A stretch of 64,000 nucleotides of DNA from Ophiocordyceps camponoti-saundersi (nom. inval.) (lineage: Eukaryota > Ascomycota > Sordariomycetes > Hypocreales > Ophiocordycipitaceae), in contig PDHQ01000023.1 of NCBI GenBank assembly GCA_003339415.1, positions 130,408 to 194,407 of the forward strand, written 5' to 3'. The notes beneath the pieces were generated by a model that was given only the letters and a program-made list of their open reading frames with translations, searched no databases and was not told the origin of the DNA. Each line of letters opens with the position of its first letter. Position 1 is the stretch's first letter. The position numbers were made by a program, and so were the translations under genes. Positions 20,086-31,410 of this stretch are shown here, in pieces.

Positions 20086-23000
20086 CTGCTTCCCTTCTTG
20101 AGCCTTGACGGCTTTCTTGCCTTTGGCTTTGCCGGAGGATTTGATGGAAGCTGTCTCTTTGTTGGTCTTGGGCCCCGAGCTTGCCTTCTTCTTTTCTGCC
20201 GCCGCCGTTGCCTTGGTTGGCGTTGCCCTTGGAGTCGGAAGTGATCTTTCGGCTTCTGCTCGTCGCTGCTGCGTCTTGTTGGCCTTGGCCGGGGTCTTCT
20301 GCTTCGACTTTGCGTCAACCTTGCTCCTGGCTTGGGTCTTCTTCATGGGGGTCGCTGCCACACTGTTTAGCGGCGGCCGGGGAGCCTTCCTTCCCTTACC
20401 TTTCGCGCCTTGATGGCCTTGTTCTTTCTCCTCGTCCGAGTCGTCAGACGAGTTAGCTCCGGCGAACTCATCCGATGCGTCCGAAGAATCGGGTCCGATG
20501 GCCTCGGGAATCACCCCGTCGATGGCATTGGCCTTGTAGTTGATAGCCTGCGCAGTCTCACCATGTAAGCCGTCTCGTGCGTCAACAAGAGAGGGAAAAG
20601 GGAAAAGGGAAGAACACGTACCATCCGGCGTCTGCCTCCTCGTCCCAAAATCTCCTTGCTCGCCTCAGCCTCTCGACGGGCCTCCTCCTCCCTTTGCGCG
20701 AGAATCTTATCCCAAACGCTCGAGCTGATGGGCTCAGGAGCTATGTCCTCAGCAGTGTCGAGACCATCGGAGAAGCCACCCTTTTCCTTGGCCCAAACCC
20801 TGGCGTAAGAGAACTGCGTCTCTGCCGAGCCTTCCTCGTCCGCCTTGGTCTGCTCCGCCTGCGAGCCGTCTAGCAGGTCGAGGATCGACTTCTCGTCGTA
20901 GTGGATCGCCGACTTCTGAAAGTTTTCGTCAAACAGGGCCTGAGCCCCGTGCCTCAAGATCGACTCCAAGTCGTCTCCGGCCAGCTGCTCGTCGTCCATG
21001 CTCTCAATCAGAGCGTGGTCGAGAGCCATCTTCTTGCGGCCCACCTCCATGATTCGCTCCTCCGCCGTGTCCTTGGTCATCAGCTGGAAACAGAGAACCT
21101 TCTTCTTCTGACCGATGCGGTGGGCTCGAGACAAGGCCTGGATGTCCTGGTGCGGGTTAAAGTCGGGATCCATGATGATCACCGTGTCAGCCGTTGCCAG
21201 ATTGATGCCGACGCCGCCCGCTCGGGTCGACAGCAAAAAAGCGAATAGGGTCGAGTCGGGGGCGTTGAAGGCGTCGATGCGGCGCTGCTTCTCCAGACTG
21301 GACATGGAGCCGTCCAGCCTGCTATGCTGGTAACCGGCTCCCGAGAGGAAGTCTTCGAGAATGTCCAGCTGCTGCAGGAACTGACTGAAGATGAGAACCC
21401 GGTGGCCACGCTCCTTGAGCTTGGGGAGCAGGACGTCGAGCAGTAAAAGCTTCGCCGAGGCCTCGACCAGGTTTCGGTGGAGGACACTCGGGTTGTGGTC
21501 CCTCTCCTCGATGGCGTCCGAGTACATGAAGGGATGGCAGAGGCACTTTCTCAGCTGCATCAAGATGTTGTTGAGGCTGCCGCGCTCCTTGCCAGTCAGC
21601 TTGTTGTTGGCGAAGATGGCCTTGATGAGCTGCGGGTTCTTGGCCATGATACTCTTCGCCAGCTTCTCCTGAATCACCGTCATCGTCACCGGTAGGATAA
21701 TCTGAGCCATGGGCGGGAGGAACTTGAGCACGCCCAGCTTCGTTCGCCGTAGGAAGTAAGGTCGAATCTTCTCATGAAGCTTCGGTAGCGTCTTTTTGTC
21801 CAGGACCTGAAACTGCTCGTCCAGCGCGGCCGCGTTCTGTTTCTCGTCGATGAACTGCAGCAGGTTGAAGAGTTCGCGCTTGTTGTTCTGCAGCGGAGTC
21901 CCCGTCAGGAGAAGTCGGAAGGGAATCCTCAAGGCTCGCAGGGCAAGGTATAGCAGGTTCTGATCGTTCTTGAGCCGCTGGCCCTCGTCGACGACGAGAC
22001 CGGCCCAGTTCACCGACCGGAAGAGATGTTTCGATTTGGGGTCCTGAGCCGAGTCGTACGACATGATGACAACGTGCGCCTTCATATCCTGCGTCCTGTC
22101 GGGGAAGAGCTCATACTCTAATGCGAGCTCCTGTGGTTCTTTGCCACCGTGGTACGTGACGACGCGCAGGCCCGGAGCCCACTGCTTGAACTCGCGGCGC
22201 CAGTTCGGACAGGTCGAGTTGGGTACGGCGACGAGAAACGGCCAGCACTAGGGAGAAACGAGTGAGGTCAGCAAGATGTGACGATCGATCGGCCTGGGGA
22301 AGACGGGGGCTGGCTCCTACCTTGGGCGAGTCCTGTACCAATGAGGTGATCAGGCTGATGACCTGTATCGTCTTGCCCAGACCCATCTCGTCGGCCAAGA
22401 CGACGCTTCTCCCATCGTGGTAGTTGCCCAGGAGCCAGTTGAGGCCCTCCAACTGATAGCCCATGAGCTTTCCCCTCACGAGGCCAGCGGGTTGTTCGGC
22501 GACGGGTTCGAAAGCGGTCGCCTTGAAGGATTTGATTCGCTCTTTGATCTTGGCGTTTGGCTCGCTGCAGAAGTACTGTCCTTCCAAATAGTCTTGATAT
22601 GCGTCTTTAAAGGCGGTGTATCGTGTCTTCAGATCGGGAGAAGGTGGCGCATCCCAAACCACGTCGTCGTAGCCCAGACCTTGATACTTGACCAAGATTT
22701 TACTGACGTGGGATATATTGGCGAGGCTTGATTCCTTTGATTTCGACTTGGGAGCGCCCGGTGCCATCTTGACGCTGAAGATGATGTCCGGCGTGAGATA
22801 CTCGTCCGGGATCGCGTCTGCCGTGTTGAGCTTCAACATATCCGGCTCCTCGGCGTGTTTGGCAAAGGCCGTGATCATAGCCGACGCGCTGACTCCGAAG
22901 ACCCAGGCGCCCGGCAGCCAGGAGCAGTGAGCATAGGAGAGGTTCTGCCACTTGATGAGGTATTCCTTGTCGTCCTCGCTCACCATATCGTACGGAGGTC

Positions 23001-25226
23001 GGGTAGACGACTGGCAGTCAGACGGATCCGAAGGCCGCCAAGCAACCAGACGGTGGATCTTGTGCTGGGCCGAGCTGCATTCGTTGCACTTCCAGTCGAT
23101 ATTGTAATCCTTGAGGAGCGCCGACCTGCAATCTGTGTTTACTACCGCCTCCTTACTAGCGGCAGGTAAATGGTCAAGATGCCAGGCTCGGTGACAGGTG
23201 GCGCAGCGGAAGAGCACGACGTCATCGTTGTTGACGAGGTCCCGAGAGACGGCCGTCACGGGATCCGTGCCACCGTTTTCCTCTCGAAGCTTCTCCTCCT
23301 GCCGCACCGTCTTCTTCTCCGAGAAGGGCTTGCAGGCCCGGCCCTGGACCTTACAGGCCTGGCACGCGCTGTGCCGGGGCGCGCTGGCGACGTGCTCCTT
23401 TTTGGCTTTCTTGCGGTAGATGTCGATACAGTAGCGGCACTGCAGGACAAATTCATCGTCTGCAATCTTGGTAACAACATGATCCCGAGCTGATCGCGGG
23501 CCGAGACAGAGCCTGTGGTACGACAGGCTGCAACCTTGGCAATGAATGAGCTGTCCCTGCTGTCTGGGGCCGCTGCAAGAATGGCACTTGTCCATGTGCA
23601 GGCTGCTGAAGGTCGACTCGGGAGAAAAGGTCTGAAATACTTCCTTGATGGAGATGGCCTTGGGAGCACCCGGCGTCTTTTCTACCACGACGCCGTCGAA
23701 CGAGTCGTCGTCCATCAGCACATCGTCCCGCATGTTGACCATGTTTCGCGTCGCCCTCCCTGAGCGCCGTGGCGCCTCAAACTCGATGTCGGTGTCGTTG
23801 GATCCCCTTCGACCAGTAGACCGCGGGTGGGTCCTCTTCGACAACGCCCTCTTCGACAACGTCCTGCGGTTGTTGCGCTTGGAGGCGGCGGATCTGCGAC
23901 CGACTTTGACAGCTATGTCGGAGACGACAGGCATGAAGTCGTCGTCATCCTCCGACGGTGCCTGAGGATCGTTGGCCAGCTCGTCACGTTCCAAGTCGAC
24001 TTGGCTGCTCTTAGCAGACAGACCGAAGTTGTACGTGACCTGCGTCTGGCGCATGCGTAGCTTGGGTGGAGACATCCTACGACCCTGGCTGACAGGGTCG
24101 TCACCGTTTGCATCACTCGAGGAGAGGCTTCGAGGTCTCGAGTTGCGCCGAGAACTCGTCTCTCCGGAGCGAAGGAGCCGGACACCTAGCTTAGCTTCAC
24201 GACGAGAGACAGAGCGGTGGTTAAGCTCGTCGTCATCTTCGTCGTCATCGTCTTCGTCATCTTCGTCATCGTCGAGGTCCATGAGTTCTGAGACTGGATA
24301 CTCTTTCTCCGAGTCCCACTCATCAGACGCCGGACGCTTGCGCTTTCTGCCTGTGACGGCCATGTCTTTGGCAAAGCGCTGTAAGGAAGCTTTTCCGTTT
24401 TCCAGAGAACTCAGCTCCTGGGAAGAGATCTGGGTAGAAAGGCGTCAGTCATGTAAGGAAAACGCGTAGGTGAAAGGTAAGAAGTAGAGGGTGGAAGAGT
24501 GCAGTTTGCGAAGAGAGGAGGTGGGAGTGCGAAATGCTAAACAAGAGAAGAGGTGTCGAGGGCTCGCTTATGAGAACAAAGTGTTAGGCGCGAACTAGGC
24601 GGCAAAGCAGCCCACCGCTGATTTTAATACAGCTCCAAACCTGGCCTACGAATTTGGATGAGGCAGAGGGAAGGGGTGCGCAAGGGAAGCCGAGATGAAA
24701 GCTGATGAGTGATGACGAAAGAAAGACTGTGCGAGACGAGGGAATTCAGATGATTCATCTCTCCGAAGCAACATACCTTTTCGTATCTCCCGTCCGTAAA
24801 TTCGACGCCGTAGAATGTCTGCCCTTGGTCACGCAGTTGCTCGTGAATGAACTCAACAACTTCGCTGCGGACCTCGACATACTCGTCGCGTCGGTCGGGA
24901 GCTAGTTGAGGGATGGCGACCTCGATACGAATTGAAGAGGATTTTTCAGCGGTGAAAACGTCTTTCGAGGGAGCTTCGTCGGACGGTTCCGCAAACGCTT
25001 CGAAAGAGGCTGTGACTGAGGAGGTAGCAGATAAGGCTGCTGAAGGAACAGCGACGGTCGGATTGTCCGGCTCAAGGTTCGGAGGTGACGGAGAGCTGCT
25101 GAGCCGCCAGCCAGGACTGACATCGCCCGTCACGAACTCGAAGGAGATGTCGGGCAGCGGCGGTTGCGGCGGCGACGGCAATGAGACGTTGGAGTCCGGA
25201 TCTGTGGACTCGACGGCCTCATCCAT
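19547..25226 (-). CDS. Mit1-type chromatin remodeller (PHD, chromo, SNF2)
   Basis: Nuclear ATP-dependent nucleosome remodeller resembling Mit1 of the fission-yeast SHREC silencing complex. Exons: 25226-24777, 24429-22321, 22247-20622, then 20547 onward; introns of 347, 73 and 74 nt, all phase 0. The N-terminal exon ends YGVEFTDGRYEK, continued after splicing by ISSQELSSLENGKASLQRF. An acidic block follows, then PHD-type zinc fingers (KCHSCSG, CQGCSLSYHRLC, near residue 430), a chromodomain-like region (KEYLIKWQNLSYAHCSWLPG), and the helicase: DEMGLGKT near 830, DEGQ (for DEAH) near 940, then FSQFLQQLDILEDFL and RAHRIGQ. The Lys-rich tail reads to a stop at 20059, whereas the conserved-looking C-terminal segment lies in another frame, down to 19547. 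Total about 1,560 aa to the first stop. Very good candidate; only the C-terminal joining is unsure. Confidence 0.88.
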
Positions 25227-25720
25227 CTGGCAAGAGGTCAGCGATGGGCGGATGGAAGGAAGAAGAGGTCAAGGCAGTTCATACCTTGATCGACTGTTTC
25301 CTGGGCTGTTGGTAGGAAGAATCACGAAATGAAGTGAAGCTTACCTGAAGCGCGTCTAATTAATATCGAATCGAGGTTGAGGGATGCCAATGGGGTGAGA
25401 CGCGACGCGTTATGGGGGCTTGCAGCTGGCAAGCCTTACTCGTACTAGGTAGGGCCAGCCGGCCAGGGCAGGGGATTAGGCAGGCAGCCGAGATGACATT
25501 CGTCTACGTATCTTTTTGGTGGGACTAGCGGGAAAAGATACCTCCTAAGCCGGTCAGAGTTTGCTTCCGTTATCGTGCTCCTGTGAGACCTGAAGCTGAT
25601 AAGATAGCTGCTATCTCTAAAAAAAAAAATCTCCTTATCATCAGCTGCTTCTCCTTGACCTGCTCTGTCTCTTCCCCCCATCTATGACGACGTCGTCTGT
25701 GCCATTGACTGCCTCGCGTC
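25227..25720. other. Divergent promoter region with probable 5'-UTR introns
   Basis: Lies between the chromatin remodeller (-) and Mrm1 (+). On the minus strand two good intron signatures occur: GTAAGC after ...GCTTCAG near 25345 with an acceptor CCAACAG near 25308, and GTATGA near 25285 with TTGCCAG directly before the ATG at 25226. They leave a 21-nt mini-exon with no ATG, so I read them as introns in the 5' leader. A run of A (25619-25629) and several TATC/GATA elements are near 25590-25640. Confidence 0.5.
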
Positions 25721-27541
25721 ATGTCTCGCGTTGGCTGCCGGTCATGTCGACCTCTTCACAGGGTCTCTCTGCCGTCCGGTCCCTCACGCTCGGCCAGCAA
25801 CCTATCCTCCATCATGACGGGCCTCCGACGGACAGCCAGAGCCGAAGACGCGACTAGCCGGACTCGAAATGCCTGGTCTCTGACGGGCAATGACAGATCA
25901 AGACAGGCGGCTGTATGGAAACTGGAGAAGAGGCGTAAGAAAGATGAAGAAAAGAGGGACAGACCGCCGTCGAGACGGAAGCGATTTCTGGATCCGAATG
26001 ATTCATTTGGCAAGAAGAGCTTTGTTTTTCAAGCCAAGCAGAGCGGGTTGCTCGACCAATTTGACCTTTATGACCGGTCTAATCGATTCGCTAAGCCTCG
26101 ACAAGCCGAACAGCTTGGCTGGCCTGACCGATTGGACGATTTCCAACGATCTGATCCCCAACCTCAACGAAGCGAGGGGCTCGGTCAAGGTGACCGACTT
26201 GGCCGACTGAACCAATTCGACCAATCCCAACGTCCGGATCATCAACCTCAACAAAGCCAATGGTCTGGTCAAGCTGGCCGAATGGACCGATTCAACCAAC
26301 CCCGCCGACCCGAACGAATAGACGGAAATGACCAACCTCAACGAAGCGCAAGATTTGAGCAACCTGACCGATCAGATCAAGACGACCAATCTCGCCAATC
26401 CCAACCGCGTTACTACACTGAGAGACGCTTCCCGCAGATCAAACCTCATCTGATACGGCAAGCTGACCGAGGTTACGGTGCTCTGACCGAGGTCAAATAC
26501 ACAGCGCCCGGTTCCATCTTCATCTATGGCAAAAATTGTGTCAAGGCGGCATTACGAGCGGGCAAGCGCCAGTTTTACACGCTCTATATGATGCTGGACA
26601 GAAAGGAGGGAATGACAACGGAGGAAACCGTCATCTACAGAATGGCAGCAGGCCGAGGTGTCAGTATCGTCAAAGTCGAGGATTTCAAGCGTGGCATGCT
26701 GGATAAGATGAGCGGAGGCCGTCCGCACAACGGCTACGTGCTGGAGACTTCGCCTCTGCCTCAGAAGCCCATCCTCGGCTTGTGCGAGGTGGAAGAATCG
26801 GCCGACAGGCTCGGCTTCTATGTTAAAATGGATCACCAGTCCAAGGAGCAAGAGCGGGTCAACGGCAAGGACAATTTCATACCGCGAATGGACGGCATCT
26901 CTCCCAAACCCTTTATTCTGGTGCTGCACAACGTCGTCGACCCGGGCAACTTGGGGGCGCTGGTGCGGACGGCTCATTTCCTCGGCGTCGATGCTATTGC
27001 CATTACCAGGACGCACTCGGCGACGTTCGACTCAGTCGCCCTCAAGGCCGCGGCGGGCTCGGCGGAGGAGGTGACGCTTTTCTCAATTTCTTCGGCCGTC
27101 GACTTCGTCGAGCAGTCCAAAGCCTTTGGCTGGCGGTCGTACGCGGCCGTGCCCCCTCCAAGCAGAGCGACGCTATCTAGGGGTGTAGACCCTCCCTTGA
27201 CGGCGGACGAAATAGAGCGGACAGATCCGTTGATAAGGGACCCGTGCATTCTGGTGCTCGGCAACGAGGGTCACGGAATAGGTCACGCCCTGAAAGATGC
27301 AGTCCACCACCACGTCACGATCCCCGGATGGCGGCCGTACAGAACTGTTGATAGCCTCAATGTCAGCGTGGCCGGCGCGCTCATGTGCCAATCTTTCCTC
27401 AAAGCATCACATGCTTCTGAGGGCATGGTCGAGGCCGCAGCCAATCGGTGGAAAAAGACGCATGCCAAGCCGCAGCAGAGTCCTATCAGGCCGGAGCCCC
27501 CATTACAGCCGCAGACGGGAGACTTTGGATGGTTGTTTTGA
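25721..27541 (+). CDS. mrm1: Mitochondrial rRNA 2'-O-methyltransferase (SpoU/TrmH), Mrm1-like
   Basis: SPOUT methyltransferase expected to 2'-O-methylate the mitochondrial large rRNA using SAM. 606 aa in one exon. The basic N-terminus is Arg/Ser-rich and suits a mitochondrial presequence. Residues about 105-235 are an insert rich in Asp, Arg, Gln and Pro, with imperfect 25-30-residue units (QPQRSEGLGQGDRLGRLN, QPQQSQWSGQAGRMDRFN, QPQRSARFEQPDRSDQ). The catalytic domain follows: substrate-binding region GSIFIYGKNCVKAAL; SpoU motif 1, VVDPGNLGALVRTAHFLGVD; motif 2, ILVLGNEGHGI; motif 3, VDSLNVSVAGALMCQSF. All three are intact, so the enzyme should be active. The family is usually near 400-550 aa, so the insert explains the extra length. 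Divergent from the chromatin remodeller. Confidence 0.92.
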   Translation: MSRVGCRSCRPLHRVSLPSGPSRSASNLSSIMTGLRRTARAEDATSRTRNAWSLTGNDRSRQAAVWKLEKRRKKDEEKRDRPPSRRKRFLDPNDSFGKKSFVFQAKQSGLLDQFDLYDRSNRFAKPRQAEQLGWPDRLDDFQRSDPQPQRSEGLGQGDRLGRLNQFDQSQRPDHQPQQSQWSGQAGRMDRFNQPRRPERIDGNDQPQRSARFEQPDRSDQDDQSRQSQPRYYTERRFPQIKPHLIRQADRGYGALTEVKYTAPGSIFIYGKNCVKAALRAGKRQFYTLYMMLDRKEGMTTEETVIYRMAAGRGVSIVKVEDFKRGMLDKMSGGRPHNGYVLETSPLPQKPILGLCEVEESADRLGFYVKMDHQSKEQERVNGKDNFIPRMDGISPKPFILVLHNVVDPGNLGALVRTAHFLGVDAIAITRTHSATFDSVALKAAAGSAEEVTLFSISSAVDFVEQSKAFGWRSYAAVPPPSRATLSRGVDPPLTADEIERTDPLIRDPCILVLGNEGHGIGHALKDAVHHHVTIPGWRPYRTVDSLNVSVAGALMCQSFLKASHASEGMVEAAANRWKKTHAKPQQSPIRPEPPLQPQTGDFGWLF

Positions 27542-28126
27542 TAGTATGACGGCAGTTTTGGCCTGGAACTCATAGAATGGGACTCGGAAGTTGACGGTTC
27601 AGTCGCTTCCTCGCTCGCCGGCGGCATAATGCAAATCACCTCTCTAGATTTCTCATACAGCAAAGGGAAGAGAAGCGGCGCAACATTGAATACAAATACT
27701 GCTTTCGAAAAGAGGGACCGGGTGCAAAGCCGGCGCCAACCTCGGACGCCGATTCCTGACGCTCGACCGCCATTATCGTGTCTTTGCGTCCGAGCTCAGT
27801 CCTAGAAGTGAGAATGAGGAAGGACATCGACACTAAGTGGACTCTGCGGTTTGACGCTACGATGGATGGGTAGGACAAGCAAGGCGTATTGACTCTTCAA
27901 CAATTGGTAGGTAAGATTGTTGTTGTCAGATACTGACGAGGCTAACATGAAGTGGAAGTTGTCATGAATGATGTGTTCTTTTGATGAGAGAAAATCTAAA
28001 TGTTCAATGACCAGGCAGAGCTGGCTTGATGATATCTAAAGAGGGGTTTACGAAGAGAAGAACAAAGGAAAGGTGTACAAGAGTGTGGAAGTAAAGATGT
28101 TCCCTCTTGGTCTGCTCTTATGCAGC
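27542..28126. other. Convergent intergenic region
   Basis: No gene seen; small frames are without motif. Mrm1 (+) and the membrane-protein gene (-) end here. Confidence 0.55.
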
Positions 28127-29095
28127 TTACTCCGCCTCGCCAGTGAGCGCCTCCCATGAAGTCTTTGGAGAGGTGCCGGTGAGTGCTTCCCAAGAAGACC
28201 TCTGCATCTCGCCTGTGAAGTTGCTGTCGATGCTGGAGAGGCGCGAGGGGTTGAAGCCGGCGGCCTGTTGACGGATGTACTCGTCCATGACATCGGGACA
28301 CAGAGACGTCGGCCTGCGCTTCTTCTCGAAGAACTTCTTGAGGTCATCGAGCTCAGCGAAGCCTAGCGAGAGCATGGCGTCGACGAAGCGATCCTTGATG
28401 GACGTTCGCTCCGAGCCTGCAGGCCGATCCTTGATGGCAGCCGAGACCCAGTGGTTGAGCCAGCCGACGGCAAACATGGCAGCGATATAGAGCGGAACAG
28501 CGCCAGTGACGCGTCCCTCATGGATGGCGAGGATGGCAGAGACGGGAATGCAGACGGCATAAACGGCAGAGTCCTGATGCCTGCGAAGGAAGCCAGACTT
28601 GTGCATGACGAAGATGCCGAGGCGGGCATAGACGAAGCTGTTGATGGCCTTGGCGCACACGCGGTAAAGATCAGGGCTCTGCAACGCGTACGCCGCAACG
28701 GCCGCCACAGGTCGCAGCAGGGTGCCGGCCTGATACGCGGGCCGGGTAGTAGAAGGGTCGCCACGCCGCAGCGAGCGAACGAGAGCGAGGCTGGTCCAAG
28801 CCCAGATGAAGCAGACGATGACATCGCCGCCGGCAGCCGTCACGTTATCCTCGCCATAAAGAGCGGCGCGAATCTGATAGCGGAAGATTTCGAAGAGACC
28901 GGTTGCGATGTGAACCGGCAAAGCATAGCTCGTCGACTTGCGGAACTTGCCGTTGTATGTCGACACTGTCCGGCGGGTGTGGAAGCCGAAGACGGAGCTG
29001 TAGAGGATGCAGTAGCCGAGGAGCTCAGCTACGGGCCTGTTCCAGAGTCGGGATGCCAGGCCTGTCAGGCTGTCGATGCCAACGTTTGCGTCCAT
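28127..29095 (-). CDS. Multi-pass membrane protein, fungal, unknown
   Basis: 322-aa single-exon protein. About five or six hydrophobic segments can be seen (AELLGYCILYSSVFGF, YALPVHIATGLFEIF, VIVCFIWAWTSLALV, AVAAYAL, AVYAVCIPVSAILAI, VPLYIAAMFAVGWLNHW), with no N-terminal signal peptide, so the first segment probably acts as signal anchor. The last 90 residues are soluble and charged, with FFEKKRRP and MDEYIRQQ, and end in a short direct duplication, SSWEALTGTSP then TSWEALTGEAE. The function is not recognisable from the sequence. A TATA element about 150 bp upstream fits expression as one transcript. I treat it as a conserved fungal membrane protein of unknown role. Confidence 0.78.
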   Translation of the reverse strand: MDANVGIDSLTGLASRLWNRPVAELLGYCILYSSVFGFHTRRTVSTYNGKFRKSTSYALPVHIATGLFEIFRYQIRAALYGEDNVTAAGGDVIVCFIWAWTSLALVRSLRRGDPSTTRPAYQAGTLLRPVAAVAAYALQSPDLYRVCAKAINSFVYARLGIFVMHKSGFLRRHQDSAVYAVCIPVSAILAIHEGRVTGAVPLYIAAMFAVGWLNHWVSAAIKDRPAGSERTSIKDRFVDAMLSLGFAELDDLKKFFEKKRRPTSLCPDVMDEYIRQQAAGFNPSRLSSIDSNFTGEMQRSSWEALTGTSPKTSWEALTGEAE

Positions 29096-29242
29096 CTTGT
29101 GTTTGTGAGACTCTGTGGAGCAAAAGGAGGAAAAGAACTGCCGCGCTCTGTCAAGCAGAAGCTATAAGAAGGCAGGGTATGATAGAAAGGGGTGAGTGTT
29201 GATGATGAGACTTCTTCCGTCCTGTCGACGACGGACGGACAT

Positions 29243-29250
29243 CTTTATAA
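29243..29250 (-). promoter_or_regulatory. TATA box of the membrane-protein gene
   Basis: TTATAAAG on the minus strand, about 150 bp before the start codon at 29095. Confidence 0.5.
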
Positions 29251-31363
29251 GACGAACAAGACAAGCGAAACAATAACAGCACATGGCCTCGTCAAGGGGT
29301 CCGCGCGGAAGGCCCGCCGTACTCAGCCACGGTCATTTAGACATCACGGCTCGGCCGAGACTAATCAAGCAATTCACGGGCCGTAACGCTAAAGAAGAAA
29401 GGATAGAAGAGAAGGGGGTTTTTCTCTGTCCTTTACAAAGAGACTATGGGGAAGAGGGGATTGAACAAGGTCGATGCTCTGCTAGTGTTGAACTCTCCGT
29501 CTGTGTCTTTTCCAAATAATGTCTTGGCTTGTTTACAGATTTGGTTAGTTTGCTTCGGCTCTTGAGCCTCTTTTGTGGATGGGAATAGAAGGTGTCTTCT
29601 AGAAGTTTTGAAACGTGGGTGTGTTGTTGTTGTGGGTGGTTTGAATGGTTAGATGGAGGAGAGGGTTTTGCTGGTAGCGTTTCTTTACGTCATGGGTTCT
29701 CGGTTGGATTGTTTATAGAGTGTTGCTGTGAGTGATGTCTTGACTGGGAACATGTCATCGTGAGTATGACGACTGCTAACTATGTTTACTTCCTTGACAC
29801 CGCTTAAACGTAGAGCGAGCAGTAGAGACACACCGAGCCGGATAACGAACATGACACTCACACCTTCACAGAGCACTTTCAACACTGCAATAGCTCAGTT
29901 GCAGCAGACGGCTCAAATCAGATGAGCCAAGCAGCTCCAGATAGACTCTCGCTGAAACAACGTCCAAGCGCAACCGTCAACCTGCACCTCGGACGAAACA
30001 CACCAACCAGAGTTTAAAAGAACATTCCTCGGAGGAGGCCGACGAGCGAGTGAGGAGAGCTCCAGGCTGTTTCTTTTCATCAACGGTATGAAGCTGTCTG
30101 TGGTTCTCCCGGTTTTGTCCGATGGTCGGCGTTGATGGTCGTGACATGTCTGGCCTGACATGCGTTGACATATCCCGTGGGGTAGTCTGACGTCTAGAAT
30201 GAAGGAGATGGCTCTGGCAGATTCGAGAAGATGAGGTTTATAATAGTAGAAACGATAAGGGAAGTAATAGCGGTTGTCACGTCTTTTACACAGACTGAGA
30301 TGGGGCTGTCAAACTTGCCCGGCAGCTTCCTAAGGGTCTCCGGCCCGAGACGGCACCGGATGACCCACTTTTCTCCTCCGATGTGCCGCTCTCCACCCCG
30401 CGAAGGAAAGTCTCAATCGGTTGGTCAAGATGGAGAGAGGAATGAATAGAACTGCTTCAAGAGCTTACAACGGTCCCAGAGATTGACTTGACTCATCTAC
30501 CTTTGATGCTTAAATCTGAACCTCCAGTGAAGTCGCCTCCCATCAACTTCAAGGCTTCTTCCTCCAAGAAACACCGTCAACGACTCGCTCTGTTCGGGAA
30601 TCCAAGGGCAATGAACAGACTCCACGCCCGGCTAAGGAGACAGGTCTTATCAGATTAAACGCCGAACCTAATTCATCATCTTTCCCTTCCTTTTTTCCCC
30701 AGCCGATGCAGAAAGTCAATTATGCTAGACACTGCTGTCTTTGCAAACGCCGTATGTACAGAGGCATACATCTTTAATAGCCGAACTTAGTCTTCTTTTC
30801 AGTCCTTGTTCATGAAATGCAGTTGTCAGTCGTCGTACACACGTTGGCGGTACAGAGGGCGGAGAGATACGAAGGTCCAAGATGCATCTGAAGTACGCAT
30901 GTATGTAATAGAGTGTGATAGTATACCTATTCGGCTTCATCACGCTGTGAGTGAGAGATTAAATACCTCGGCAAATGCTTGGACGGCTTTTCTTTTCCGA
31001 GCTCAAGACTCTACATACATACACATATCCGAGCGTACATACATAGATATGCCTATATGTATGTGTGTATATAGATATGTATGCATTCAATGTATGAAAG
31101 GAATGTCAATCACGACCTGACTTTAATCGATTTAGGTTCCCAGGCCTCCCTAAAGACGTGCTTCGTCCTCAGTAAATTCGCTGGACTCGTAGCAAAAATG
31201 AGGTTTTTGAACAGAACATCTAACAAGGTCGTCCATCTCACGGGTTAAATGGCTATTGGGTCTTGGGAGCTTGTCTCGGACTCGTCCGAAAAGTACATAT
31301 ATAAGCATCGACAACAACGACTATTTATGACGAGCGTGCCAATGCTTGAAAGACTTGCTTCGC

Positions 31364-31370
31364 TATAAAA
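31364..31370 (+). promoter_or_regulatory. TATA box of the M43 protease gene
   Basis: TATAAAA in the context cgctataaaaaggtg, 41 bp before the ATG at 31411 and 59 bp before the in-frame ATG at 31429. The short distance favours the second ATG if the leader is of normal length. Confidence 0.6.
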
Positions 31371-31410
31371 AGGTGCCGTCGCTTGTCTGAATCGAGTCGA
31401 GTCGAGATGA

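Larger units (their letters stand above)
29096..31410. other. Long divergent intergenic region
   Basis: About 2.3 kb with no supportable gene. Small open frames lack motifs or signal peptides. The right part (31010-31090) has tacatacata/atgtatgt tracts, the first of many in the next 6 kb. The TATA box of the protease gene is at its right end. Confidence 0.55.
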
